Assembly (NCBI GenBank): GCA_946414395.1 | Contig: CAMKOE010000024.1 | Coordinates: 1 to 38,107, forward strand | DNA length: 38,107 nucleotides | Direction: 5' to 3' | Source: an uncultured Porphyromonadaceae bacterium | Lineage (GTDB): Bacteria; Bacteroidota; Bacteroidia; Bacteroidales; Muribaculaceae | In this document: positions 30,742 to 38,107 of the stretch, one piece after another | Numbering within the stretch: the stretch's first letter is position 1 | How the letters are laid out: every line of letters starts with the position of its first letter | Notes under the pieces: generated by a model | What the model saw: only the letters and a program-made list of their open reading frames with translations | The model's database searches: none | Told to the model about the DNA's origin: nothing | Made by a program: the position numbers and the translations under genes

Positions 30742-32025
30742 ATGGCTGAATCAAGAAGAAAACAATTATTCCCCGAAGTCACCGACGAGCAGTGGAATGA
30801 CTGGAAGTGGCAGGTGAAAAACCGTATCGAGACCCTTGAGGAACTCAAGAAGTATGTGAGCCTCACCGCCGAGGAGGAAGAGGGTGTCAAGCAGACGCTC
30901 AAGACCTTGCGCATGGCAATCACGCCCTATTACTTGAGCCTCATCAATCCCGATGATCCCCACGATCCCATCCGCCGTCAGTGCATCCCCACCGGCCTGG
31001 AGACCCATCAGGCCGCTGCCGACCTGCTCGACCCGCTGCATGAGGATGAGGATTCACCCACGCCCGGCTTGACCCACCGTTATCCCGACCGCGTGCTGTT
31101 CCTCATCACCGACATGTGCTCGATGTACTGCCGCCACTGCACCCGTCGCCGCTTTGCCGGCCAGACCGATAACGAGTGTGGCATGGACCGCATCGAGAAG
31201 GCGCTGGAGTATATCCGCAACACGCCGACCGTGCGTGACGTCCTGCTCTCGGGCGGTGACGCCCTCATGGTGAGCGACAAGCGATTGGAATACATCATCT
31301 CGGAACTGAGGAAGATTCCTCACGTGGAGATCGTCCGCCTGGGCACCCGCACTCCCGTCGTTTGCCCGCAGCGCATCACTCCCGAGTTGTGTGACATGTT
31401 GAAGAAGTATCATCCCATCTGGATCAATACCCACTTCAACCATCCCAACGAGGTGACCGCCGAGTCGAGCCGCGCTTGTGAGATGCTGGCCAACGCCGGT
31501 ATCCCCCTGGGCAACCAGAGCGTGCTGCTGCGCGGCGTGAACGACTGCGTGCACGTGATGAAGAAACTCGTGCAGGAGATTGTCAAGATCCGCGTGCGTC
31601 CCTACTACATCTACCAGTGCGACCTGTCGATGGGTCTGGAGCACTTCCGCACCCCCGTCAGCAAGGGTATCGAGATCATCGAGGGCCTGCGTGGCCACAC
31701 CAGCGGCTACTGCGTGCCCACCTTTGTGGTCGATGCTCCTGGCGGTGGCGGCAAGACGCCCGTCATGCCCCAGTATGTCATCTCTCAGGCTCCCGGCAAG
31801 GTCGTCCTGCGCAACTTCGAGGGCGTGATCACGACCTATACCGAGCCCACCGACTACCACAGTGAGTGCAACTGCCCCGAGTGCCAGGCCGCCCGCAAGC
31901 GCGAGCAAGTGGCTGCCGACAAGGCCGTGGACGGTGTTATCTCGCTGCTCGAGGGCGAGCGCATGAACATTGAGCCCAAGGCGCTGAAGCGTCATGAGCG
32001 CAACGAGATCCGCAACAAGAAGTAA
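30742..32025 (+). CDS. kamA: L-lysine 2,3-aminomutase
   Basis: The 427-aa radical-SAM/PLP enzyme has Cys126-x3-Cys130-x2-Cys133 (DMCSMYCRHCTRRRF) for the [4Fe-4S] cluster, SGGDAL, and PLP-Lys338 in APGGGGKTPVMP, in the position of Lys337 of the clostridial enzyme. The C-terminal CNCPECQ adds a zinc-type cysteine set. It converts L-lysine to L-beta-lysine, the first step of the pathway. Start ATG 30742 (MAESRRKQLFPEVT) is the family start; the in-frame ATG at 30703 lies within the upstream hairpin. Length is typical (about 416-440). Confidence 0.96.
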   Translation: MAESRRKQLFPEVTDEQWNDWKWQVKNRIETLEELKKYVSLTAEEEEGVKQTLKTLRMAITPYYLSLINPDDPHDPIRRQCIPTGLETHQAAADLLDPLHEDEDSPTPGLTHRYPDRVLFLITDMCSMYCRHCTRRRFAGQTDNECGMDRIEKALEYIRNTPTVRDVLLSGGDALMVSDKRLEYIISELRKIPHVEIVRLGTRTPVVCPQRITPELCDMLKKYHPIWINTHFNHPNEVTAESSRACEMLANAGIPLGNQSVLLRGVNDCVHVMKKLVQEIVKIRVRPYYIYQCDLSMGLEHFRTPVSKGIEIIEGLRGHTSGYCVPTFVVDAPGGGGKTPVMPQYVISQAPGKVVLRNFEGVITTYTEPTDYHSECNCPECQAARKREQVAADKAVDGVISLLEGERMNIEPKALKRHERNEIRNKK

Positions 32026-32045
32026 AGAAAAGACGTTGGTTCCTG

Positions 32046-32073
32046 TGGAGAAGGCCGTCATGGCCCTTCTCCA
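32046..32073 (+). promoter_or_regulatory. Hairpin between kamA and kamB
   Basis: TGGAGAAGG (32046-32054) pairs with CCTTCTCCA (32065-32073); an inner CC/GG extends it. It ends 17 nt before the TTG start of kamB, lacks a T tract and may tune expression of the downstream genes or set an mRNA end. Confidence 0.6.
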
Positions 32074-32090
32074 TCGGGGACTGACTTCTA

Positions 32091-33113
32091 TTGATCGCAG
32101 TGCTCCCGTTCATCGATGAAATATTGCGTTACGATAGCCTGTCTATCGTGGGCCTGGAGAAGAACACAGGCAAGACCGAGTGCCTCAAGTATGTGCTCGA
32201 CCGCCTGCCTGTTCAGGACAAACGCATTGCCGTGACGTCGATCGGCATCGATGGCGAGACCGTGGACCAGGTGACCCGGACCCAGAAGCCCGAAATCGTC
32301 CTGCGTGAGGGCATGTACTTCGGCACCAGCGAGATGCATTACCGCCAGCGGCGGCTGGTGTCGGAACTCATCGACGTGAGCGACGAGACCACATCGCTCG
32401 GTAGGGTAGTGACCGCCCGTGCGTTGACAGGAGGCAAAATCCTGCTCTCGGGCCCCTCGTCGGCCAGCAGCCTAAGGCGCTGGATGGGCGAGATGCGGCG
32501 TCTGGACATCGACCTGGTGGTTATCGACGGAGCGTTGTCTCGCATGAGTTCGGCCTCGCCCGCGGTGAGCCAGTCGATGATTCTGGCGACCGGAGCGGCC
32601 TACTCGGCCAATATCTCGACCCTGGTGAGCAAGACCGCCCATGTGGTGGACCTCGTGAACCTGGACCTGACCAGCAAGGGCAACATCGCCCGCCTCATGC
32701 CGCTGGACAAGGGAGTGTGGTCGATCGACAAGGACGGCAACCTGAGTAGTCTGGAAGCCGTGACGTCCCTGTCCAGGGATATCCATTTTGAGGGAATGGA
32801 GCAGTGCGAGACGCTCTACGTGGCAGGCGCGCTGGTTGACGGATTCCTGGAGAAGGTGAGGAAGAACAAGAGCCTCAAGCAAGTGGAACTGGTGGTGCGG
32901 GATTTCACCAAGATATTTGTGTCTCCGCAGCAGTTCAGACTGTTCCACAAGGGCGGCGGCCGCATCCACGTGCTGCAGCGGAGCAGACTCATCGCCGTGA
33001 CCGTCAACCCGACCTCACCGAGCGGCTATGTCCTCGACTCGGACATGCTGTGCGGCAAACTGAGCGAAGCCATCGGGCTTCCCGTGTATGACCTGTTAAA
33101 AAACAAACAGTAG
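32091..33113 (+). CDS. kamB: Putative lysine 5,6-aminomutase reactivase, KamB subunit
   Basis: The 340-aa product is read from TTG 32091, or GTG 32100; there is no in-frame ATG before the upstream TGA. A P-loop-like LSIVGLEKNTGKTECLKYVL lies near the N-terminus (the first Gly is displaced, so the Walker A is non-standard), followed by DLVVIDGALSRMSSASP, as in a Walker B region. In known lysine operons a protein of this length sits between kamA and the MutS-like kamC and is annotated as a reactivase component. Function is by synteny, not by catalytic motif. The rare start codon suggests low stoichiometry, as expected for a reactivator. Confidence 0.8.
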   Translation: MIAVLPFIDEILRYDSLSIVGLEKNTGKTECLKYVLDRLPVQDKRIAVTSIGIDGETVDQVTRTQKPEIVLREGMYFGTSEMHYRQRRLVSELIDVSDETTSLGRVVTARALTGGKILLSGPSSASSLRRWMGEMRRLDIDLVVIDGALSRMSSASPAVSQSMILATGAAYSANISTLVSKTAHVVDLVNLDLTSKGNIARLMPLDKGVWSIDKDGNLSSLEAVTSLSRDIHFEGMEQCETLYVAGALVDGFLEKVRKNKSLKQVELVVRDFTKIFVSPQQFRLFHKGGGRIHVLQRSRLIAVTVNPTSPSGYVLDSDMLCGKLSEAIGLPVYDLLKNKQ

Positions 33114-33116
33114 TTA

Positions 33117-34466
33117 GTGCAACTGAAGAATGTCATAGAATCGCCCTGCGGGCTACGCTACATGCTCGACCAACTGGAATTGCAGTCGGGCTATGCGCGC
33201 CGTTGGCTCCTCGACTCGCCCATGATGACGAGTGAGGAGGAGATTGCTGCGGCCTATGGCGTGCTGCGGCGTTTCTCGCAATTCATCGACCAGGTCGAGA
33301 AGACCTATATCGACACGTTGCTGTTCAAGTTGCAGGGACTGAAGGACATACGAACCACCATCCGCAACCTGTCGCAGCACGCCGTGCTCGACGACATCGA
33401 ACTGTTTGAGGTGAAGCACCTCGCCATCCTGGCAACCGATGTGGCAAGGTTGCTCCAGCAGCATGGCATGGATGCGGTGGTAGAAATACCCGCGCTGGAC
33501 GAGGTCATCGCCATTCTCGACCCCGACGGGATGAAAATTGCCACATTTTATATATATGATTCCTATTGCGCCCAACTCAAGGACCTGCGTTCACAGATGC
33601 GCCAGCACCCCGATCAGCAGGACGACCTGCTGGCCCAAGCCAGCGAACTGGAGGAGGGCGTCAGACAAGACCTGAGCCGCCAGTTGCATCCGTTTGCCGA
33701 TGCCATGGGCCAGGCACAAGCCGCCCTGGCGCTGATTGATGTCAATCTGGCCAAGGCCTTGCAGATAAAACAGTTGGGGCTTTCATTCCCCACCATGTCC
33801 CCCGACGGCACGAGCCACTATCGTGCCATGTTCCATCCCCAGGTCAAGGATGCGCTGGCCAGTCGTGCCAGGAAGTTCCAGCCGGTGGACATCGGCTTTG
33901 GTCACCATCCCACGCTCATCACTGGCGCCAACATGGGTGGCAAGACCGTTGTGTTGAAGACGTTGACCCTGTGTCAATACCTTTTCCAATTTGCCTTCGG
34001 CATCCCGGCTCTTGAGGCCCGCATTGCCGTGAAGGACGAGATATACTTCTGCATCGGCGACGAGCAATCGGTCGAGAAGGGCCTGTCGTCGTTTGCCGCC
34101 GAGATGAAGAACATCGATGCCGTGATCAAGGCATCGCGCATGAACAAGAAATTACTGGCGTTGATTGACGAGCCTGCCCGCACGACCAATCCCACCGAGG
34201 GTGCCGCACTCGTGACGGCCCTGCTCAAGGTGCTGGCAGACAAGGATATGAGCCTCGTCATGACAACGCACTATGATATTGAACCAGGCGATGCCCGTTG
34301 CTTGAGGGTAAAGGGCTTTGAGAATGGCGAGATGGATTACCAACTGGTCGAGGTGCAGAGCGGCGAGGTGCCCCACGAGGCATTGAACATCGCCCAGAGT
34401 CTGGGTATTGACAACGAGTGGATTAACACGGCGAGGAGCCTGCTGGAATCTTGCCCGCCATCTTGA
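33117..34466 (+). CDS. kamC: Putative lysine 5,6-aminomutase reactivase ATPase, KamC (MutS-like)
   Basis: The 449-aa protein has a MutS-type ABC ATPase: Walker A TGANMGGKT at 269-277, then a Q/signature region, and Walker B LLALIDEPARTTNPTEG, with a helical clamp-like N-terminal half. It lacks mismatch-recognition domains, so it is not MutS proper. It starts at GTG 33117, 3 nt after the kamB stop. It is thought to release or reload damaged adenosylcobalamin in KamDE together with KamB; this comes from family annotation and operon position. It could otherwise be called a MutS2-like ATPase. Confidence 0.84.
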   Translation: MQLKNVIESPCGLRYMLDQLELQSGYARRWLLDSPMMTSEEEIAAAYGVLRRFSQFIDQVEKTYIDTLLFKLQGLKDIRTTIRNLSQHAVLDDIELFEVKHLAILATDVARLLQQHGMDAVVEIPALDEVIAILDPDGMKIATFYIYDSYCAQLKDLRSQMRQHPDQQDDLLAQASELEEGVRQDLSRQLHPFADAMGQAQAALALIDVNLAKALQIKQLGLSFPTMSPDGTSHYRAMFHPQVKDALASRARKFQPVDIGFGHHPTLITGANMGGKTVVLKTLTLCQYLFQFAFGIPALEARIAVKDEIYFCIGDEQSVEKGLSSFAAEMKNIDAVIKASRMNKKLLALIDEPARTTNPTEGAALVTALLKVLADKDMSLVMTTHYDIEPGDARCLRVKGFENGEMDYQLVEVQSGEVPHEALNIAQSLGIDNEWINTARSLLESCPPS

Positions 34467-34496
34467 TTATCATCACACTATATACTATAATACACT

Positions 34497-36053
34497 ATGC
34501 AAAAGAGCAAGTTAGGACTAGATTTTGAAAAAGTTGAGTACGCCAGAGGTCTGGCCAAAGGCATCGCCGAGGACGTTCAGTCCTTTGTGGAGCAATACAC
34601 GACGGTGGCTGTCGAGCGCACGCTGTGCCGATTGATGGGCATCGACGGTGTTGATGACAATGACGTGCCCCTGCCCAATGTGGTTGTCGAGGCGCTAAAG
34701 GACAAGGGAGTCTTGAACGAGGGCGCCCTGTTCTTCATTGCCAATGCCATGATCCAGACGGGACTCAGCCCGCAGCAGATTGCTGAGAAGGTGGCAGCCG
34801 AGGAACTGGACATCACCCAGGTTGTCACGCGTGACCCCAAGCAGATTGCCGATGCGCTGCAACCCGTCATCGACGAGAGCATGGCGCGCATCCGCGCCCG
34901 CCGTTCCCGCCGCGAGCATTATCTTGAGACCATCGGAGAGGGTCCCAAGCCCTACCTCTACATCATCGTGGCAACGGGTAACATCTATGAGGACGTGGTA
35001 CAGGCTCAGGCAGGAGCCCGTCAAGGTGCCGACGTCATCGCCGTTATCCGCACCACAGGCCAGAGTCTGCTGGACTATGTGCCCTATGGCGCAACGACCG
35101 AGGGCTTTGGCGGCACCTTTGCCACTCAGGAGAACTTCCGCATCATGCGCAAGGCACTCGACGAGGTGGGCGAGGAGCAGGGCCGTTACATCCGCCTGTG
35201 CAACTACTGCTCGGGACTGTGTATGCCCGAGATTGCCATCATGGGCGCCTTTGAGGGCCTGGATGTGATGCTGAATGACGCCTTGTATGGCATCCTGTTC
35301 CGCGACATCAACATGCAGCGCACGCTCATTGACCAGTACATGAGCCGCATCATCAACGGCTTTGCCGGCGTGATCATCAACACCGGTGAGGACAACTACC
35401 TGACGACCGCCGACGCTGTCGAGGCCGCCCACACGGTGCTCGCGTCGGACCTCATCAACGAGCAGTTGGCCCTCATGGCCGGCCTGCCCGAGGAGCAGAT
35501 GGGTCTGGGACACGCCTTCGAGATGGATCCCATGCTCGAGAACGGCTTCCTGCTGGAGTTGGCCCAGGCACAGATGACCCGTGAGATCTTCCCCAAGGCC
35601 ACGTTGAAGTACATGCCCCCCACCAAGTTCATGACGGGCAACATCTTCCGCGGCCACATCCAGGACGCCCTGTTCAACATGATCGGCATCTGGACCCACC
35701 AGGGCATCCAGTTGCTGGGAATGCCCACCGAGGCTATCCACACCCCCTTCATGAGCGACCGTTACCTCTCGATCGAGAATGCCAAGTATATCTTCAACAA
35801 CATGAAGAGCATCGGCGAGGAGATGGAGTTTGTCGAGGGAGGCATCTGCCGCAACCGCGTCAAGGAAGTGCTGGGTAACACGATCAAGTTGCTCGAGGAT
35901 ATTACCAAGGAAGGCCTGTTCACCGCTCTGGAGAAGGGTATCTTCGGTGACGTGAAGCGTCCCAAGAACGGCGGTAAAGGCCTCGAGGGTGTGACCATGA
36001 AGGGAGAGAACTACTACAACCCGTTTGTGGAACTGATGAAAGGCAAGAGATAA
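34497..36053 (+). CDS. kamD: Beta-lysine 5,6-aminomutase, alpha subunit
   Basis: The 518-aa protein begins MQKSKLGLDFEKVEYARGLA and has the TIM-barrel body with long conserved runs such as LYIIVATGNIYEDVVQAQAGARQGADVIAVIRTTGQSLLDYVP (substrate/PLP pocket). Length fits the family (about 516-520). With KamE it moves the epsilon-amino group of beta-lysine to C5 using PLP and adenosylcobalamin. It follows kamC after 30 nt and precedes kamE by 41 nt. Confidence 0.95.
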   Translation: MQKSKLGLDFEKVEYARGLAKGIAEDVQSFVEQYTTVAVERTLCRLMGIDGVDDNDVPLPNVVVEALKDKGVLNEGALFFIANAMIQTGLSPQQIAEKVAAEELDITQVVTRDPKQIADALQPVIDESMARIRARRSRREHYLETIGEGPKPYLYIIVATGNIYEDVVQAQAGARQGADVIAVIRTTGQSLLDYVPYGATTEGFGGTFATQENFRIMRKALDEVGEEQGRYIRLCNYCSGLCMPEIAIMGAFEGLDVMLNDALYGILFRDINMQRTLIDQYMSRIINGFAGVIINTGEDNYLTTADAVEAAHTVLASDLINEQLALMAGLPEEQMGLGHAFEMDPMLENGFLLELAQAQMTREIFPKATLKYMPPTKFMTGNIFRGHIQDALFNMIGIWTHQGIQLLGMPTEAIHTPFMSDRYLSIENAKYIFNNMKSIGEEMEFVEGGICRNRVKEVLGNTIKLLEDITKEGLFTALEKGIFGDVKRPKNGGKGLEGVTMKGENYYNPFVELMKGKR

Positions 36054-36094
36054 TTACTAACAATATCTTTATATAAGGTTACTACTATACAATT

Positions 36095-36883
36095 ATGAGC
36101 GAAGGATTATATAGCATGGAAGCCAAGGATTTTGACAAAACCTTAGACTTCACCAAGATAAAGCCCTATGGCGACACGATGAACGACGGCAAGGTGCAAC
36201 TGAGTTTCACCCTGCCCGTGCCCTGTGGCGCCGAGGCCGTGGAAGCGGCCAAGCAGTTGCTCCGCAAGATGGGTCTGGAGAATCCCAGCGTGGTATATTA
36301 CAAGGAATTGACGCCTGGTTTCACCTTCTTTAACTGCTACGGCAGTTGCAGCCACACGGTGGACTACAGCACCATCTATGTGCCCAAGGTTGAAAGTAAC
36401 ACGATGGACATGTATGAGACCGACGAGTACATCAAGGAGAACATCGGCCGCAAGATTGTCATCGTCGGCGCATCGACCGGCACCGACGCACACACCGTGG
36501 GCATCGACGCCATCATGAACATGAAGGGGTATGCCGGCCACTATGGCCTGGAGCGTTACGAGATGATTGAGGCCTACAATCTGGGATCACAGGTTCCCAA
36601 CGACGAGTTTATCGCCAAGGGTATCGAACTGCATGCTGACGCCCTGCTGGTCTCCCAGACCGTGACCCAGAAGGACGTTCACATCAAGAACATGACAGAA
36701 TTTATCGAACTCATGGAGGCTGAGGGCCTGCGTGACAAGATGATCTGTTGCTGCGGTGGCGCCCGCATCACCCACGAACTGGCCAAGGAACTCGGCTTTG
36801 ACGCCGGCTTTGGCATGAACACCTATGCCGATGACGTGGCATCGTTTGTCGTGCAGGAGATGGTCAAGAGAGGAATGAAATAA
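36095..36883 (+). CDS. kamE: Beta-lysine 5,6-aminomutase, beta subunit (B12 and PLP binding)
   Basis: The 262-aa protein has the cobalamin motif with His133 in GTDAHTVG and the PLP Schiff-base Lys144 in MNMKGYAGHYG. Both numbers coincide with His133 and Lys144 of the clostridial beta subunit, from memory. The C-terminal CCCGGARITHELAKELGFDAGFG is the Rossmann B12 domain. It completes KamDE. The operon has no B12 riboswitch, so cofactor supply must be controlled elsewhere. Confidence 0.96.
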   Translation: MSEGLYSMEAKDFDKTLDFTKIKPYGDTMNDGKVQLSFTLPVPCGAEAVEAAKQLLRKMGLENPSVVYYKELTPGFTFFNCYGSCSHTVDYSTIYVPKVESNTMDMYETDEYIKENIGRKIVIVGASTGTDAHTVGIDAIMNMKGYAGHYGLERYEMIEAYNLGSQVPNDEFIAKGIELHADALLVSQTVTQKDVHIKNMTEFIELMEAEGLRDKMICCCGGARITHELAKELGFDAGFGMNTYADDVASFVVQEMVKRGMK

Positions 36884-36929
36884 CTTTTTAAAAAAACATA
36901 TAATTAATCTCAAAAACCGTATTACTATT

Positions 36930-37589
36930 ATGGATAAATATCAAATGAGAGAAGTCATCGCAAAGCGTGCCGCCAAGGAGTTGCACAACGGCGATGTTGT
37001 GAATCTGGGTATTGGTATCCCCACCTTAATTCCTAATTACCTTCCCGAGGGTGTATCTGTAACCCTCCAGACCGAGAATGGCGCTATGGGCATGGGTCCC
37101 ACGCCCGAGGAAGGCAAGGAAGACAAGAACCTGATCAACGCCGGTGGCGGTGCTATCACGCTGAACCCCGGTGCTTGCACCTTTGACTCGGCTACCTCGT
37201 TCGCCATCATCCGCGGCGGCCACGTGAACGTCTCGTTCCTGGGTGCTCTGCAGGTCGATGAGAAGGGTAACCTCGCCAACTGGATTATTCCCGGCAAGAT
37301 GGCTCCCGGCATGGGTGGCGCTATGGACCTCGTTGTGGGTGCCAAGCGTGTGATCCTCACCATGGAGCACACCCAGAAGGGTAACCCCAAGATTTTGAAG
37401 GAGTGCACGTTGCCCCTCACCGCAGCCGGTCAGGTCAATATGATCATCACCGAGATGGGCGTTATGGACATCACCCCCGAGGGTATCGTCCTGCGCGAGT
37501 TGCATCCCGAGTTCACCGTCGAGGATGTTCAGGCCGCAACCGAGGCCAAACTCATCATCTCGCCCGACTTGAAACCCATGGACGTTTAA
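36930..37589 (+). CDS. Acyl-CoA:acetoacetate CoA-transferase, beta subunit
   Basis: The 219-aa protein is the AtoA/ScoB type. Catalytic Glu49 lies in [26 protein letters not shown] follows, and [20 protein letters not shown] is the family signature. Partner of the alpha subunit at 27503; nine genes lie between them, although heterodimer subunits are normally adjacent. It makes the glutamyl-CoA intermediate when CoA moves from butyryl-CoA to acetoacetate. Confidence 0.94.
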   Translation: MDKYQMREVIAKRAAKELHNGDVVNLGIGIPTLIPNYLPEGVSVTLQTENGAMGMGPTPEEGKEDKNLINAGGGAITLNPGACTFDSATSFAIIRGGHVNVSFLGALQVDEKGNLANWIIPGKMAPGMGGAMDLVVGAKRVILTMEHTQKGNPKILKECTLPLTAAGQVNMIITEMGVMDITPEGIVLRELHPEFTVEDVQAATEAKLIISPDLKPMDV

Positions 37590-37610
37590 TCGTTAAGTCC
37601 TGCCTGTATT

Positions 37611-38107
37611 ATGGATTATCAATTCCTGAAGGTTGAGCACAATGAGGGCATCACCGTCCTCAAGATTTCGGCCCCCAAGTCGCTGAACGCGCTCAACTCC
37701 ACCATACTCAAGGAACTGGATGCCTGCATCGGTCAGGAACTTGCCTCGACCCGCGTGCTCATTATCACGGGAGATGGCGAGAAGTCCTTTGTTGCCGGAG
37801 CAGACATCAGTGAGATGGCCCACCTCGACGAACCCCAGGGTCTGGAGTTCGGCCGACTGGGCGCCCAGGTCTTCCGCAAGATCGAGACCCTTCCTATCCC
37901 CGTCATCGCCGCTGTCAACGGCTTTGCCCTGGGTGGAGGTTGCGAGTTGGCGATGGCCTGTGACATCCGCATCGCATCGAGCAAGGCCAAGTTTGGTCAG
38001 CCCGAGGTGGGCCTGGGCATCATCCCCGGCTTCTCGGGAACCTATCGCCTGCCCAAACTCATCGGCCAGGGCTATGCCAAGGAGATGATCTACACGGGCA
38101 AGGTGAT
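37611..38107 (+). CDS. Enoyl-CoA hydratase (crotonase), cut by window edge
   Basis: 165 codons are visible from ATG 37611 (MDYQFLKVEHNEGITVLKIS). The fold motifs are GEKSFVAGADISEMAHLD (oxyanion loop), GGGCELAMACDIRIAS with Glu112, and FGQPEVGLGIIPGFSGTYRLP with Glu132; the two Glu are the hydratase pair. A full crotonase has about 258 aa. In this context it interconverts crotonyl-CoA and 3-hydroxybutyryl-CoA, linking Kal product to acetoacetyl-CoA. It begins 21 nt after the CoA-transferase gene. The 3' third is missing. Confidence 0.92.
   Translation, partial: MDYQFLKVEHNEGITVLKISAPKSLNALNSTILKELDACIGQELASTRVLIITGDGEKSFVAGADISEMAHLDEPQGLEFGRLGAQVFRKIETLPIPVIAAVNGFALGGGCELAMACDIRIASSKAKFGQPEVGLGIIPGFSGTYRLPKLIGQGYAKEMIYTGKV

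Overview
The window looks like a chromosomal segment of a strictly fermentative gut Bacteroidales, plausibly a Muribaculaceae-like or Porphyromonas-related member; this is inferred, not proven. Reasons: almost every transcription unit is preceded by a Bacteroidota sigma-ABfr box (TAnnTTTG, often with TTTG about 20 nt upstream); Shine-Dalgarno sites are scarce; the envelope proteins are of Bacteroidales type (OmpA with coiled coil, OMP_b-brl-like receptor, DUF4369-like protein, patatin fused to a barrel); coding sequence is moderately GC-rich between AT-rich spacers. No rRNA, tRNA, CRISPR or prophage was seen.

Region 1 (1-5.9 kb) is an amino-acid-oxidation module. A 5'-complete, window-truncated ADP-forming acyl-CoA synthetase lies on the minus strand. 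It is divergent from an overlapping operon iorA-iorB-aminotransferase on the plus strand. Together these would transaminate aromatic amino acids, oxidise the 2-oxoacids to aryl-acyl-CoA with reduced ferredoxin, and recover ATP. Region 2 (5.9-12.4 kb) holds a Tat-exported aldo/keto reductase with two Fe-S motifs, a stand-alone C-terminal half of an M16 peptidase, a patatin-barrel protein and rfbB.

Region 3 (12.4-13.6 kb) is a REP/RAYT unit: an HUH/Y1 transposase with an intact catalytic set and an extra C-terminal Rossmann/DprA-like domain, bracketed by direct copies of a REP-like palindromic cassette. Region 4 (13.6-27.1 kb) holds a small unknown protein, a histidine kinase-response regulator pair divergent from a TonB-receptor-like barrel protein, htpG, a dockerin-bearing secreted protein, a candidate small RNA followed by ompA, a DUF4369-like protein, a DPP-IV-like S9 peptidase and a secreted protein with a degenerate C-terminal sorting-like tail.

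Region 5 (27.4 kb to the end) is a complete lysine-to-butyrate/acetate operon: CoA-transferase A, kal, kce, kdd, kamA, kamB, kamC, kamD, kamE, CoA-transferase B, and a crotonase cut by the window edge. The CoA-transferase subunits bracket the pathway genes, and kamB/kamC are the putative reactivation system of the B12-dependent 5,6-aminomutase.

The least explained signals are the RAYT with its fused domain and REP cassettes, a candidate structured small RNA with its own promoter and terminator upstream of ompA, a hairpin that could serve both as htpG terminator and as promoter/operator of the dockerin gene, and three genes whose -7 box ends only 5-7 nt from the start codon.
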